In this document: positions 53,274 to 61,779 of the stretch, piece by piece | Position numbering within the stretch: position 1 is the first letter of the stretch | Layout of the letters: each line of letters opens with the position of its first letter | Source of the DNA: Lacinutrix sp. WUR7 | GTDB taxonomy: Bacteria > Bacteroidota > Bacteroidia > Flavobacteriales > Flavobacteriaceae | Assembly (NCBI RefSeq): GCF_016864015.1 | Contig: NZ_CP045067.1 | Span: forward strand, 1,151,001-1,215,000 | Direction of reading: 5' to 3' | DNA: 64,000 nucleotides | Notes under the pieces: generated by a model | What the model was told of the DNA's origin: nothing | What the model saw: only the letters and a program-made list of their open reading frames with translations | Database searches by the model: none | Made by a program: the position numbers and the translations under genes

Positions 53274-54479
53274 ATGCATTTCCCTTTATACATAGCGAAA
53301 CGTTATTTGCATTCTAAAAGCAGTAACAATGCTATTAATTTTATTACCATAATTGCAGCTGTCGGAATCGTTCTTGGTGCCGCTTCTTTATTTATTGTAC
53401 TATCTGGTTTTGCTGGTTTAAAAGACTTCACCTTACAATTTACTTCTATTGTCGATCCCGATTTAAAAGCAGAAACCGCCATAGGAAAATCTTTTTTTAT
53501 TACGGATGACGAATTAGAAAAGCTAGATAATCTAGAAGATATTGTTTCGTATTCTAAAATTATTGAAGATCGTGTTTTTATCGCTTTTGATGAAAAAAAC
53601 TACCCAAACGCATACATAAAAGGCGTAGATGAAAATTACGAAAAAGTAAATAACATAGACTCTGTAATTCCTTTAGGAAGCTGGCTTACACAAAACACCA
53701 ACCAAATTGTAGTCGGTTGGGGAATTTCGAGCAACCTCTCTTTTGGTGTATTAGATTATGGTAAACGTGTTAGTTTATATGTAATGAAGCCTGGAAAAGG
53801 ACAAATTACTTCCGAAAAACAAATATACAACACCTTTCAAGCCATTAATGTCGGTATTTTTGATATTAACGAAGAGCTAAACGACAAATACGTTTACGCA
53901 CCTTTTAAATTTGCTAAAGAATTGTTAGGCTACAAAGACAATCAAATCTCTGCTATAGAATTTAAACTAAAAGAAGGTTTTAACGAAGAACAAGCAAGAA
54001 CAAATATTCAAAATATTTTAGGTGATAAAGTGATTTTAAAAAATAGAGCACAATTAAATGATGCGCTTTATAAAATGCTAAACACCGAATATTTAGCCGT
54101 TTACCTCATATTCACTTTGGTATTAATCATCGCATTATTTAACGTTATTGGTTCTATAATTATGATGATTCTAGATAAAAAGAAGACCATAAACACCTTA
54201 TTTAATCTTGGTGCAACCCAAAAAGATATTCAAAACATATTCTTTTATCAAGGGGTTTTAATGACTCTTTTAGGCGGTATTATTGGTTTAATTATTGGAG
54301 TACTTCTTATTTTTCTACAGCAAACATTCGCTTTCATAATGATAACACCTTCTTTACCTTATCCTGTTGCATTAAAAGCAATAAACGTAGGAATTGTGTT
54401 TTTAACCATTACCGTTTTGGGGGTTATTGCTTCCAAAATTGCTTCTGCAAGAATTACTAAAAATTTAGTGTCTAATTAG
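53274..54479 (+). CDS. FtsX-like ABC transporter permease (LolC/E type)
   Basis: Inner-membrane permease of 401 residues with four helices: one near the N-terminus (FITIIAAVGIVLGAASLFIV) and three in the C-terminal third, with a large periplasmic domain between. YIAKRYLHSKSSNNAINFIT is typical of LolC/LolE, which release lipoproteins from the inner membrane. A role in lipoprotein sorting would suit the many lipoproteins here, but the matching ATPase gene is not adjacent. Confidence 0.85.
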   Translation: MHFPLYIAKRYLHSKSSNNAINFITIIAAVGIVLGAASLFIVLSGFAGLKDFTLQFTSIVDPDLKAETAIGKSFFITDDELEKLDNLEDIVSYSKIIEDRVFIAFDEKNYPNAYIKGVDENYEKVNNIDSVIPLGSWLTQNTNQIVVGWGISSNLSFGVLDYGKRVSLYVMKPGKGQITSEKQIYNTFQAINVGIFDINEELNDKYVYAPFKFAKELLGYKDNQISAIEFKLKEGFNEEQARTNIQNILGDKVILKNRAQLNDALYKMLNTEYLAVYLIFTLVLIIALFNVIGSIIMMILDKKKTINTLFNLGATQKDIQNIFFYQGVLMTLLGGIIGLIIGVLLIFLQQTFAFIMITPSLPYPVALKAINVGIVFLTITVLGVIASKIASARITKNLVSN

Positions 54480-54483
54480 TTTT

Positions 54484-54609
54484 TGGGCAAGTTGCCTGAA
54501 AAAGGCAAACAGGCTTTCCGTTATATCTTTTTTTCTCGATACATTTTGCTCATGCTTCGCAAAACACTCGAACTGACATAAAAAAGGATGCCACTGCAAT
54601 CCTTCTTGC
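54484..54609 (+). repeat. GCGTTA-type intergenic repeat, copy 5, with a nested second repeat
   Basis: Contains CAGGCTTTCCGTTATATCTTT and, after an insertion, AAAAAAGGATGCCACTGCAATCC. The ends are degraded. Between those blocks lies TCTCGATACATTTTGC...ACACTCGAACTGACAT, an inverted relative of the block at 850-904, so one repeat seems to have entered the other. Confidence 0.55.
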
Positions 54610-54693
54610 GTGTACTTGCTATGGTTAAGGTTTAATTAAAAGGAAAGTAATTACTTAAAAAAATCTATTTTGTTGCAGCTTCGCGCAATTTGC

Positions 54694-55002
54694 AAACTCT
54701 CCGCTTTTGACTAAAGTCAAAACCACCTCTCTTTAACTAAAGAGAGGAGCAAGTACAAATTATAATTTTAGCTGTAAGAAAGAGGTGTTTTGAATATATA
54801 CAGCCTTGTTTTCTAACTAAATAAAAATATACGCGTAAAAGCTCTCCTCTTAAGTTTAAGAGGAGAATGAATTGCAGTTTTCCAAAAAGAAAACGGGAAG
54901 AAAGAGGAGTTTTGTTCCTAAAAAATAGCCTCGCTTTTTTCTTCAAACGCTCCGCTTTTGACTAAAGTCAAAACCACCTCTCTTTAGCTAAAGAGAGGTG
55001 CC
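54694..55002. repeat. Palindrome-anchored repeat cluster
   Basis: Two ~57-base direct copies (54694-54750 and 54945-55002) share TTTTGACTAAAGTCAAAA plus CCTCTCTTTA/TAAAGAGAGG palindromes and differ at about five positions. A third palindrome, CTCCTCTTAA/TTAAGAGGAG, lies at 54842-54865. AAAGAGG(T/A)GTTTTG follows the first and the middle palindrome at similar distance. A 582-base gap between the permease gene and dusB is filled by this cluster, copy 5 of the other family, and A/T-rich spacer; I see no gene in it. Confidence 0.65.
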
Positions 55003-55061
55003 AGAAACTATAAAACAATGGTGTTGGGATTTGAAATTTAGTTTTTTGGAATTTCTAAAAA

Positions 55062-56057
55062 CTATTCTGTAAACTGAAAGTCGCCAAACTTCTCTAACAC
55101 CTCATCAAAAGCAGCAAACACATCTACAGATGCATCACTAGTAACCATTTTCATTCGGTATTCTTTAAAATGTGGAATCCCTTTAAAGTAATTGGTATAA
55201 TGTCTTCTCGTTTCAAAAACACCAAGGATTTCCCCTTTCCAATCAATAGACATTTGTAAATGTCTACGAGCCGCTTCCACACGTTCTTGCATATTAATTG
55301 GTCGGTAATGTTCTCCTGTTTCAAAAAAGTGTTTTACTTGTTTAAAAAACCAAGGATTACCAATGGAAGCACGACCAATCATACAACCATCTAATCCGTA
55401 CACATCACGCATTTCCATTGCGCGTTCTGGAGAGGTAACATCGCCATTTCCAAAAACAGGAATATGCATACGAGCATTATTTTTCACTTCTGCAATTGGT
55501 TTCCAATCGGCATCTCCTTTATACATTTGCGCTCTTGTACGTCCGTGAATAGCTATCGCTTTACAGCCAACATCTTGTAATCTTTCGGCAACCTCAACAA
55601 TTCGAATAGAATCATGATCCCAACCCAAACGTGTTTTTACCGTGATTGGAATGTTGGTACGTTTCACCATTTCGGCAGTTAATTGCTCCATCAAACAGAC
55701 ATCTTTTAAGATTCCTGCTCCTGCACCTTTACTAACTACTTTCTTTACCGGACAACCAAAATTAATATCAATAATGTCTGGTTTAGATTCTGCAACAATA
55801 TCAATAGTTTGCAGCATACTATCTAAATTGGCTCCAAAAATTTGAATCCCAACAGGACGCTCTTTTTCATAAATATCTAATTTCATAACACTTTTTGCTG
55901 CGTTACGAATTAAACCTTCACTACTAACAAATTCTGTGTATACCACATCTGCACCTTGTTCTTTGCATAATGCACGAAAAGGTGGATCACTTACGTCTTC
56001 CATTGGTGCTAACAATAAAGGAAAGTCAGGAAGTTCTATGTTGCCTATTTTTACCAA
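55062..56057 (-). CDS. dusB: tRNA-dihydrouridine synthase
   Basis: FMN enzyme that reduces uridine to dihydrouridine in the tRNA D-loop. The 331 residues from the chosen start have LLLAPMEDVSDPPFRALC, DINFGCPVKKVVSKGAGAG (catalytic Cys in GCP), VKTRLGWD, IAIHGRTRAQMYKG and GNGDVTS. The N-terminus VKIGNIELP in homologues is preceded by the start Met; here that codon is TTG (56057). The -7 element at 56075-56082 lies upstream of this TTG but inside a longer frame to 56111, which supports TTG. Confidence 0.92.
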   Translation of the reverse strand: MVKIGNIELPDFPLLLAPMEDVSDPPFRALCKEQGADVVYTEFVSSEGLIRNAAKSVMKLDIYEKERPVGIQIFGANLDSMLQTIDIVAESKPDIIDINFGCPVKKVVSKGAGAGILKDVCLMEQLTAEMVKRTNIPITVKTRLGWDHDSIRIVEVAERLQDVGCKAIAIHGRTRAQMYKGDADWKPIAEVKNNARMHIPVFGNGDVTSPERAMEMRDVYGLDGCMIGRASIGNPWFFKQVKHFFETGEHYRPINMQERVEAARRHLQMSIDWKGEILGVFETRRHYTNYFKGIPHFKEYRMKMVTSDASVDVFAAFDEVLEKFGDFQFTE

Positions 56058-56074
56058 GTACTTAATATTTTGCG

Positions 56075-56082
56075 CAAAAATA
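56075..56082 (-). promoter_or_regulatory. -7 promoter element TATTTTTG of dusB
   Basis: Exact TAnnTTTG match on the minus strand, 18 bases before the TTG start at 56057. It decides that start over an upstream ATG at 56111. Confidence 0.6.
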
Positions 56083-56135
56083 AGTCTTTTATTTTTATAA
56101 AAAATAAACACAAATTCCGCTTATATGTAAATATG

Positions 56136-56143
56136 TACCTTTG
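56136..56143 (+). promoter_or_regulatory. -7 promoter element TACCTTTG of the small lipoprotein gene
   Basis: Exact TAnnTTTG match 17 bases before the ATG at 56160, divergent from dusB. Confidence 0.6.
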
Positions 56144-56159
56144 CAGCAAAAACATTAAA

Positions 56160-56693
56160 ATGAAAAGGAACCTACTTTTACTTTTTGTCCCTATTATCCT
56201 CCTTTTAAATTGCAGTGCTATAGACGAATTAACCAAATTCGATTTAGACTACCAAACAAGTTACTCTATTCCATCAAGTACTTTAATAGACCTTCCTTTT
56301 GATATCCAAACTCCAGACATGGCTACAGAGTCGGAGTCTACTTTTGAAAACAACGATACACGTAAGGATTTAATTGAAAGCATTAAACTAAAAACGATTA
56401 AGCTTACTATCGATACTCCAGAAGATGGAAATTTTAACTTTTTAAAGGAAATTCACGTTTATATTAATGCCGAAGGTGTTGAGGAATTAGAAATAGCAAA
56501 TGTTTTTGATTTAGAAAACACTAATTCTAGCACTTTACAATTACAAGTTACCGATCAAGAATTAAAAGAGTTTATTAAAAAAGATACTTTTAGTTTACGT
56601 GTTAAAACCATAACAGACGAAACTATTAATGAAACACACGACATTACCATTGACACAAAATTTAGAGTAGATGCTAAAATTTTAGGTGTGTAA
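56160..56693 (+). CDS. Lipoprotein of unknown function
   Basis: A 177-residue lipoprotein: MKRNLLLLFVPIILLLNC gives the signal and lipobox Cys. The mature part is beta-rich, with repeated threonine/isoleucine strands (LKTIKLTIDTPEDGNFNFL, ISIDTKFRV). No domain recognised. I start at 56160; an in-frame ATG at 56070 would run through the promoter at 56136. Converges with the M28 peptidase gene. Confidence 0.75.
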   Translation: MKRNLLLLFVPIILLLNCSAIDELTKFDLDYQTSYSIPSSTLIDLPFDIQTPDMATESESTFENNDTRKDLIESIKLKTIKLTIDTPEDGNFNFLKEIHVYINAEGVEELEIANVFDLENTNSSTLQLQVTDQELKEFIKKDTFSLRVKTITDETINETHDITIDTKFRVDAKILGV

Positions 56694-56720
56694 TTCTATT
56701 TTTATTACTTCTATAAAGAG

Positions 56721-56761
56721 AAACAGCAGCAAAAATTTAATTATTCTTGCTGCTGTTTTTG
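56721..56761 (+). terminator. Intrinsic terminator of the small lipoprotein gene
   Basis: Perfect 12-base-pair stem AAACAGCAGCAA/TTGCTGCTGTTT with a 14-base loop and a T tail, between convergent genes. Confidence 0.9.
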
Positions 56762-56803
56762 ATTTATAAAATGCGTTACAATTTGCGCTACTTTAATAGG
56801 GTT

Positions 56804-58030
56804 TTAAAAGCTAATTTCGGCTTCTACTGTTTTTCCATCTCTTTCTACAACTACTTTGGTAGTATCTCCTTCTTCAAATTTAGACAATCCTATCATGTAT
56901 GTTGTCATATCGATTACTTCAATATCTCCAAGTTTTACAACTACGTCTCCTCTTTGTAATCCTGCTTTTTGTGCTGGTTTGTCTTCACTAATTCCATCAA
57001 TTCGCATCCCTTTTCCGTCGTATAAATAATCTGGTATTACGCCTAATCCAACTTTAAAACGTGGTACATCTTCGCTTTCGTTTTTGGTTTTTCTAAAAGG
57101 AAGTTTTCCGTTGTTATCTAAATCGCTAATAATCTCATAGATATAATTTGAAATCACTTGCATGCCGTTAAAATGTAAACGCTCTGTGTCGTCGGATGGT
57201 TTATGGTAATCTTCATGCTGACCCGTAAAAAAATGCAACACAGGAATATCTGCATTATAAAAAGAAGTATGATCACTTGGCCCTACTCCAGATTCTTTTT
57301 GCACTAATTTAAATCGGTTGTTATTCGCTTTTAAAGTTTGTTTGAATATTGGCGAAGTACCAACGCCGTAAACAGCAAGTGTACTATCTTTTTTAAGTCT
57401 ACCAACCATATCCATATTAATCATATAGTTTGCTTTCTTGGTATCTATTGTTGGATTTTTCACAAAATAGTTAGAACCTAATAATCCCATTTCTTCACCA
57501 GAAAAAGTTATGAATAAGTAATTGTTGTTAATATTCCCTTTCATTAATCGTTTTGCTAAGTTTAGCAGCACTGCTACACCACTTGCATTATCATCTGCTC
57601 CATTATGAATAGCTCTTTCTCCTCTATACAAAGAACCTTCTGCACCATAACCTAAATGATCATAATGCGCCCCAATAATCACCGTATTTTCTGCTTGGTT
57701 ATCAATGTATGCAATTACGTTAGTTCCAGTAATGGTACTATCTCCATCTTTTACGGTATAATTCACTTCTTGATGCGGATCTGTTTTTGGTTTAAAGGAA
57801 AAGGTTTGAAAAAAACCATCGGTTCCTTTGGCGTGTAAACCTAGGTCCTGAAAACGTTTTGCAATATATTCCGCAGCTTTTTGCTCTCCTACTGTTCCTG
57901 TTTGTCGGCCTTCTAAAGCATCATCTGCTAAAAATGCTACGTCTTCTTCAATAGATACTTCTGGTGTAGCTATATCTTCTTTACAAGAACTCAATAGAAT
58001 TAAAAAAATGACAAGAATGCTATATTTCAT
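56804..58030 (-). CDS. M28-family aminopeptidase with C-terminal PDZ domain (lipoprotein)
   Basis: Zinc peptidase of the M28 family, 408 residues with a lipoprotein signal (SILVIFLILLSSC). Zinc ligands and catalytic residues: IGAHYDHLGYG, NGADDNASGVAV, FSGEEMGLLGS, MINMDMVG and EDYHKPSDDTE. After about residue 310 there is a PDZ domain (MRIDGISEDKPAQKAGLQRG, GDIEVI). The PDZ may place substrates or partners. Acts at the envelope; substrate unknown. Confidence 0.92.
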   Translation of the reverse strand: MKYSILVIFLILLSSCKEDIATPEVSIEEDVAFLADDALEGRQTGTVGEQKAAEYIAKRFQDLGLHAKGTDGFFQTFSFKPKTDPHQEVNYTVKDGDSTITGTNVIAYIDNQAENTVIIGAHYDHLGYGAEGSLYRGERAIHNGADDNASGVAVLLNLAKRLMKGNINNNYLFITFSGEEMGLLGSNYFVKNPTIDTKKANYMINMDMVGRLKKDSTLAVYGVGTSPIFKQTLKANNNRFKLVQKESGVGPSDHTSFYNADIPVLHFFTGQHEDYHKPSDDTERLHFNGMQVISNYIYEIISDLDNNGKLPFRKTKNESEDVPRFKVGLGVIPDYLYDGKGMRIDGISEDKPAQKAGLQRGDVVVKLGDIEVIDMTTYMIGLSKFEEGDTTKVVVERDGKTVEAEISF

Positions 58031-58089
58031 AATGATAAATATTAATTTTACACAAAATTAGGTATTAAATGCCATTTAAGTAAAAAATC

Positions 58090-59193
58090 ATGACTAAAAA
58101 CTACGTACTATACATATTACTTGCTTTTTCTTTTGTTTCCTGTAAAAAGAACACTTCTAAAACAGGAGATGCTACAACGGGAGCTACAAAATGGGTGGAT
58201 TCTTTAATTTATCCGGAAGAAACGCATTTTAAAAATATACGTCAAGTTACTTTTGGAGGAGATAATGCCGAAGCATATTGGAGTTTTGATGACAAGCAAT
58301 TAGTTTTTCAGTCGAATAACAAAGACTGGAATGTAGAATGCGATCAAATGTTTTTAATGGATGCTGACGAAATATTTAAAGATAAAATTCCTCCAATGAT
58401 TAGCACCGGAAAAGGAAGAACTACTTGTGCGTATTTTTTACCAGATAACGAGCATATTATTTATGCTTCTACACATTTAGGAGATGATGCTTGCCCAGAA
58501 ACACCTTTACGTAAAAACGGAAAATACATCTGGCCAATTTATGATACCTATGATATTTTTGTAGCCGATTTAGAAGGAAACATAACCGAGCAATTAACCA
58601 ATGAAAAAGGGTATGATGCAGAACCAACTGTTTCACCAAAAGGCGATAAAATTGTATTTACTTCGACTAGAAATGGCGATATCGATTTATATACTATGAA
58701 TTTAGACGGAAGTGATGTAAAGCAAATTACTTTCGAATTGGGTTATGATGGTGGCGCTTTCTTTTCTCCAGATGGCACAAAAATTATCTTCCGTTCTTCT
58801 AGACCAAAAACCGAAGAAGAGATTAAAGAATATAAAGATTTATTAGCGGAAGGTTTAGTACAACCAACCGAAATGGAGCTTTATATTTGTAATGCTGATG
58901 GTAGTGAGTTAAAGCAATTAACCGACTTAGGAAACGCGAATTGGAGTCCGTTTTTTCACCCTAGCGGAAAGAAAATTTTATTCTCTTCTAACTTTGAATC
59001 CCCTCGTGGATTTCCATTTAATTTATACTTGATTGATATTGATGGTAAAAACTTAGAACGCGTTACGCATAGTACAACCTTTGATGCTTTCCCTGTATTT
59101 TCTAATGATGGTAAGTACTTAGTCTTCTCTTCGAATAGAAATAATGGTGGCGGACATGATACTAATTTATTTATTGCAGAATGGCAAGACTAA
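58090..59193 (+). CDS. TolB-like beta-propeller lipoprotein
   Basis: Lipoprotein of 367 residues (signal ending FVSC) with WD40-like PD40 repeats: SPKGDKIVFTSTRNGDIDLY, FSPDGTKIIFRSS, FHPSGKKILFSSN and FSNDGKYLVFSSN. The propeller resembles TolB, but it lacks the N-terminal TolB domain and tol neighbours, so I do not call it TolB. Binding partner unknown. Divergent from the M28 gene, 59 bases apart. Confidence 0.85.
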   Translation: MTKNYVLYILLAFSFVSCKKNTSKTGDATTGATKWVDSLIYPEETHFKNIRQVTFGGDNAEAYWSFDDKQLVFQSNNKDWNVECDQMFLMDADEIFKDKIPPMISTGKGRTTCAYFLPDNEHIIYASTHLGDDACPETPLRKNGKYIWPIYDTYDIFVADLEGNITEQLTNEKGYDAEPTVSPKGDKIVFTSTRNGDIDLYTMNLDGSDVKQITFELGYDGGAFFSPDGTKIIFRSSRPKTEEEIKEYKDLLAEGLVQPTEMELYICNADGSELKQLTDLGNANWSPFFHPSGKKILFSSNFESPRGFPFNLYLIDIDGKNLERVTHSTTFDAFPVFSNDGKYLVFSSNRNNGGGHDTNLFIAEWQD

Positions 59194-59219
59194 CAAATTC
59201 CTACTTTCTTAGGAATGCG

Positions 59220-61619
59220 TTATTTCTCTAAACGATCTCTTTCTTTACGAGATTTGGTGCGCTCGTTTGTTTCTAAAATCGTGTTTCCAAATTTATAACT
59301 AAAGCCAAGTTTTATATACCTATTGTCTTGGTTGGAGTATCTGGAATTATTTTGATCTAGATATTTAGCGTTTACAGTAAAATCCTGGAGGTTAAACAAA
59401 TCTGCTGCCGATAAAGATATAGTAGCTTTTTTCTTTAAAATCGTTTTTTTAATTGCTAAGTCGGTTGCAAGTCTACCATCTACTGTTTGAAAACCTTGTT
59501 GGTTTTTACCTACATATACAAATGTTAAGTTAGCAGTTAGGCTTTTATCTTTTAAAAAAGAAAAATCATTACTTAGAACAGAATAATTAGACCAAGAGTC
59601 TGTTTTTAAACGCTCGCCATTTAATGTTGCTAAATCTTGAATATTATAAAAAGAGGTTACAAAGTAAAGAAACCAATTTTTGGTAACATTAAAATAAGTA
59701 GTAAAATCAAAACCATATTCTACGGTATTACTTAAGTTTATTGGGGTGTAAATGATTTGATTTTCTATATTATCTTGAATAGGCAATTCTAAAAAACTAG
59801 CGTCCATATATTTATAATACGCTTCAAAAGTATACATGTCATTTATGGTTGTACCAAGCGTAATATAATCTACAAATGCTGGTTGTAAATTTGGGTTTCC
59901 AGTGACTATAGTATTATCGTTTAAATAATACGCAAAAGGGTTTAAATTTTGATAACTAGGTCTGTCTACACTGCGTTTATAATTAATAGTAGCACTTACT
60001 TTATCTGTAATTTGATGTTTTAAATTAAAAACAGGAAATCCTTTAAAATAGTCTTGTTTGTTTTCTTCGTTTGTAATTGGAGATTCTCCTTTAATAGTTG
60101 TTTCTTCTATTCGGAAACCTGTAGATAAGCTCCATTTTTTCCACTTTTTATTATACCCAATATAAGCAGCTAGAATATCTTCGTTATAATTAAAAGCATC
60201 GGAATTATCGGTGTTCAATGTTTGATTACTTCCTATTACATCAAACTGTGTGATGTCACTATCAGCCGTAATAAAGGAGGTCTTAATTCCTACAGAAAAA
60301 GAAGAAGTTTCATTTATTGTTGCACTATAATCTAATTGCGAAGTGTAAATATCTGTAGCTTGATTTGCCTTTGTATTAAATGCGTTCGTTGTATTTGGTG
60401 TGTCTTGATAAAAATAATCACTAAAAACATCTTGTTTCCTATTGTAATTATAAACTGTATAATGCGTATTTAAAGATAGTTTTGCTTCGTTTTTAAAGGT
60501 ATGAACATAATCTAAATCAAATCCTAAATTGTGTTTTCTATCTCTAGATAAGTTATCCGATTTAAAGCTAGTAAGTGGGTTGTTAGCGTTCTCACTAATT
60601 TCTGTATTACTTTTAATTTTATATTTATAATATGGCAGAAATAATAAATTGGAAGCAAAACTTAGGGTGTTATAATCATCAAAAAAATAATCTAAATTTA
60701 GATTAAAATTATGTGTTTTAGACCATGAGTTTCTATCAATATCCGTAGTCCATTTTTCAGAAACAGCATCGTTTTCTAAAAAATTAACCACCTCATCACT
60801 CTCTCTATTTATTTTGCTTTGTGTAAAACTATAGTTGGCAAATACATTAATTTTTTCCGTTTTATAAAAATTAGTTGTTCCTACATTACTCCTTGGAAAA
60901 ACACCTTGTGTATAATTTGTAAAAACAGAACCTCTATATCCTGTTATTAAATTTTTCCCCATTACAATATTTAAAACAGCACCACTAGAAGCATCATATT
61001 TTGCTGGAGGATTGGTGATAACCTCAATAGATTTTATATTATTCGCCGGAGAACCTTCTAGAAGTTGTGCCAATTCCTCTCCAGAAAGGTGTACTTTTTT
61101 ATCATTTATATACACCGTTGGTGTACTACTTTTTATTTGAATAGTATTGTCGATTACCAAAACACCAGGTGTACTTCGTAAAACTTCCATCATATTACCC
61201 TCGCTTAATGCTGTATTTGCAACATTAAAAACCAAACGATCTACCTCTTTTTTAACGGTTGGTTTTTTTACAACAATAGAGACTTCCTCTAAATTTTGAT
61301 TAGATTCTTGTAAAATAATAGTGGCAAGGTTAATGTTTTTATCTACTTGAACATCTTGAATGTATGTATTAAACCCAATAAATGAAGTTTTTAATATATA
61401 ATTATTAGGCGCAACATTATTAAGAAAGAAACTGCCCGAATTATTACTACTGGTTCCTGAGACAATAGTAGAGTCTTGCTTGCTTAAAAGAACAATATTA
61501 GCAAAAGAAATAGGTGTATTGTTCGCATCTAAAACTTTTCCGTTTATAGAAAAATCTTGACAAAATAATCCTAACGGAATAAATGCAAATAATAAAATAA
61601 GTTTCTTTTTAATTTTCAA
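59220..61619 (-). CDS. TonB-dependent/outer-membrane beta-barrel receptor
   Basis: Outer-membrane protein of 799 residues. After a signal peptide (KIKKKLILLFAFIPLGLFCQ) comes a CarboxypepD_reg-like domain (~25-100: ISFANIVLLS ... FIGFNTYI), a plug-like region (TPGVLVIDNTIQI ... IEVITNPPAKYDASSG) and a long C-terminal beta-barrel ending in an aromatic-rich strand. This is the Bacteroidetes family of outer-membrane beta-barrel proteins. No SusD partner gene is adjacent. The start appears to be TTG (61619, alternative TTG at 61643); no in-frame ATG precedes the signal. Confidence 0.9.
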   Translation of the reverse strand: MKIKKKLILLFAFIPLGLFCQDFSINGKVLDANNTPISFANIVLLSKQDSTIVSGTSSNNSGSFFLNNVAPNNYILKTSFIGFNTYIQDVQVDKNINLATIILQESNQNLEEVSIVVKKPTVKKEVDRLVFNVANTALSEGNMMEVLRSTPGVLVIDNTIQIKSSTPTVYINDKKVHLSGEELAQLLEGSPANNIKSIEVITNPPAKYDASSGAVLNIVMGKNLITGYRGSVFTNYTQGVFPRSNVGTTNFYKTEKINVFANYSFTQSKINRESDEVVNFLENDAVSEKWTTDIDRNSWSKTHNFNLNLDYFFDDYNTLSFASNLLFLPYYKYKIKSNTEISENANNPLTSFKSDNLSRDRKHNLGFDLDYVHTFKNEAKLSLNTHYTVYNYNRKQDVFSDYFYQDTPNTTNAFNTKANQATDIYTSQLDYSATINETSSFSVGIKTSFITADSDITQFDVIGSNQTLNTDNSDAFNYNEDILAAYIGYNKKWKKWSLSTGFRIEETTIKGESPITNEENKQDYFKGFPVFNLKHQITDKVSATINYKRSVDRPSYQNLNPFAYYLNDNTIVTGNPNLQPAFVDYITLGTTINDMYTFEAYYKYMDASFLELPIQDNIENQIIYTPINLSNTVEYGFDFTTYFNVTKNWFLYFVTSFYNIQDLATLNGERLKTDSWSNYSVLSNDFSFLKDKSLTANLTFVYVGKNQQGFQTVDGRLATDLAIKKTILKKKATISLSAADLFNLQDFTVNAKYLDQNNSRYSNQDNRYIKLGFSYKFGNTILETNERTKSRKERDRLEK

Positions 61620-61740
61620 AATTATTATAATATTAACTCGCAATATACCAATACTTTTGCTTATTATTTTACGGTTTACCCATAAATTTGCTCATCTTTT
61701 TCCTACAAAATAAAAGTATGAAAAAGCATAATAAATGCGT

Positions 61741-61748
61741 TATATTTG
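61741..61748 (+). promoter_or_regulatory. -7 promoter element TATATTTG of lepA
   Basis: Exact TAnnTTTG match 32 bases before the lepA ATG. Confidence 0.6.
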
Positions 61749-61779
61749 CCAAATCTTCTAAAGAGAAGAGAAAAGGATT

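Noticed and set aside
54737-54946. A 69-codon minus-strand frame inside the palindrome cluster.
   Set aside because: It consists of the repeat and palindromes themselves, has no promoter or ribosome-binding site and no resemblance to a family.
56070-56159. A 30-residue N-terminal extension of the small lipoprotein.
   Set aside because: It would bury the lipoprotein signal inside the protein and overlap the TACCTTTG promoter.
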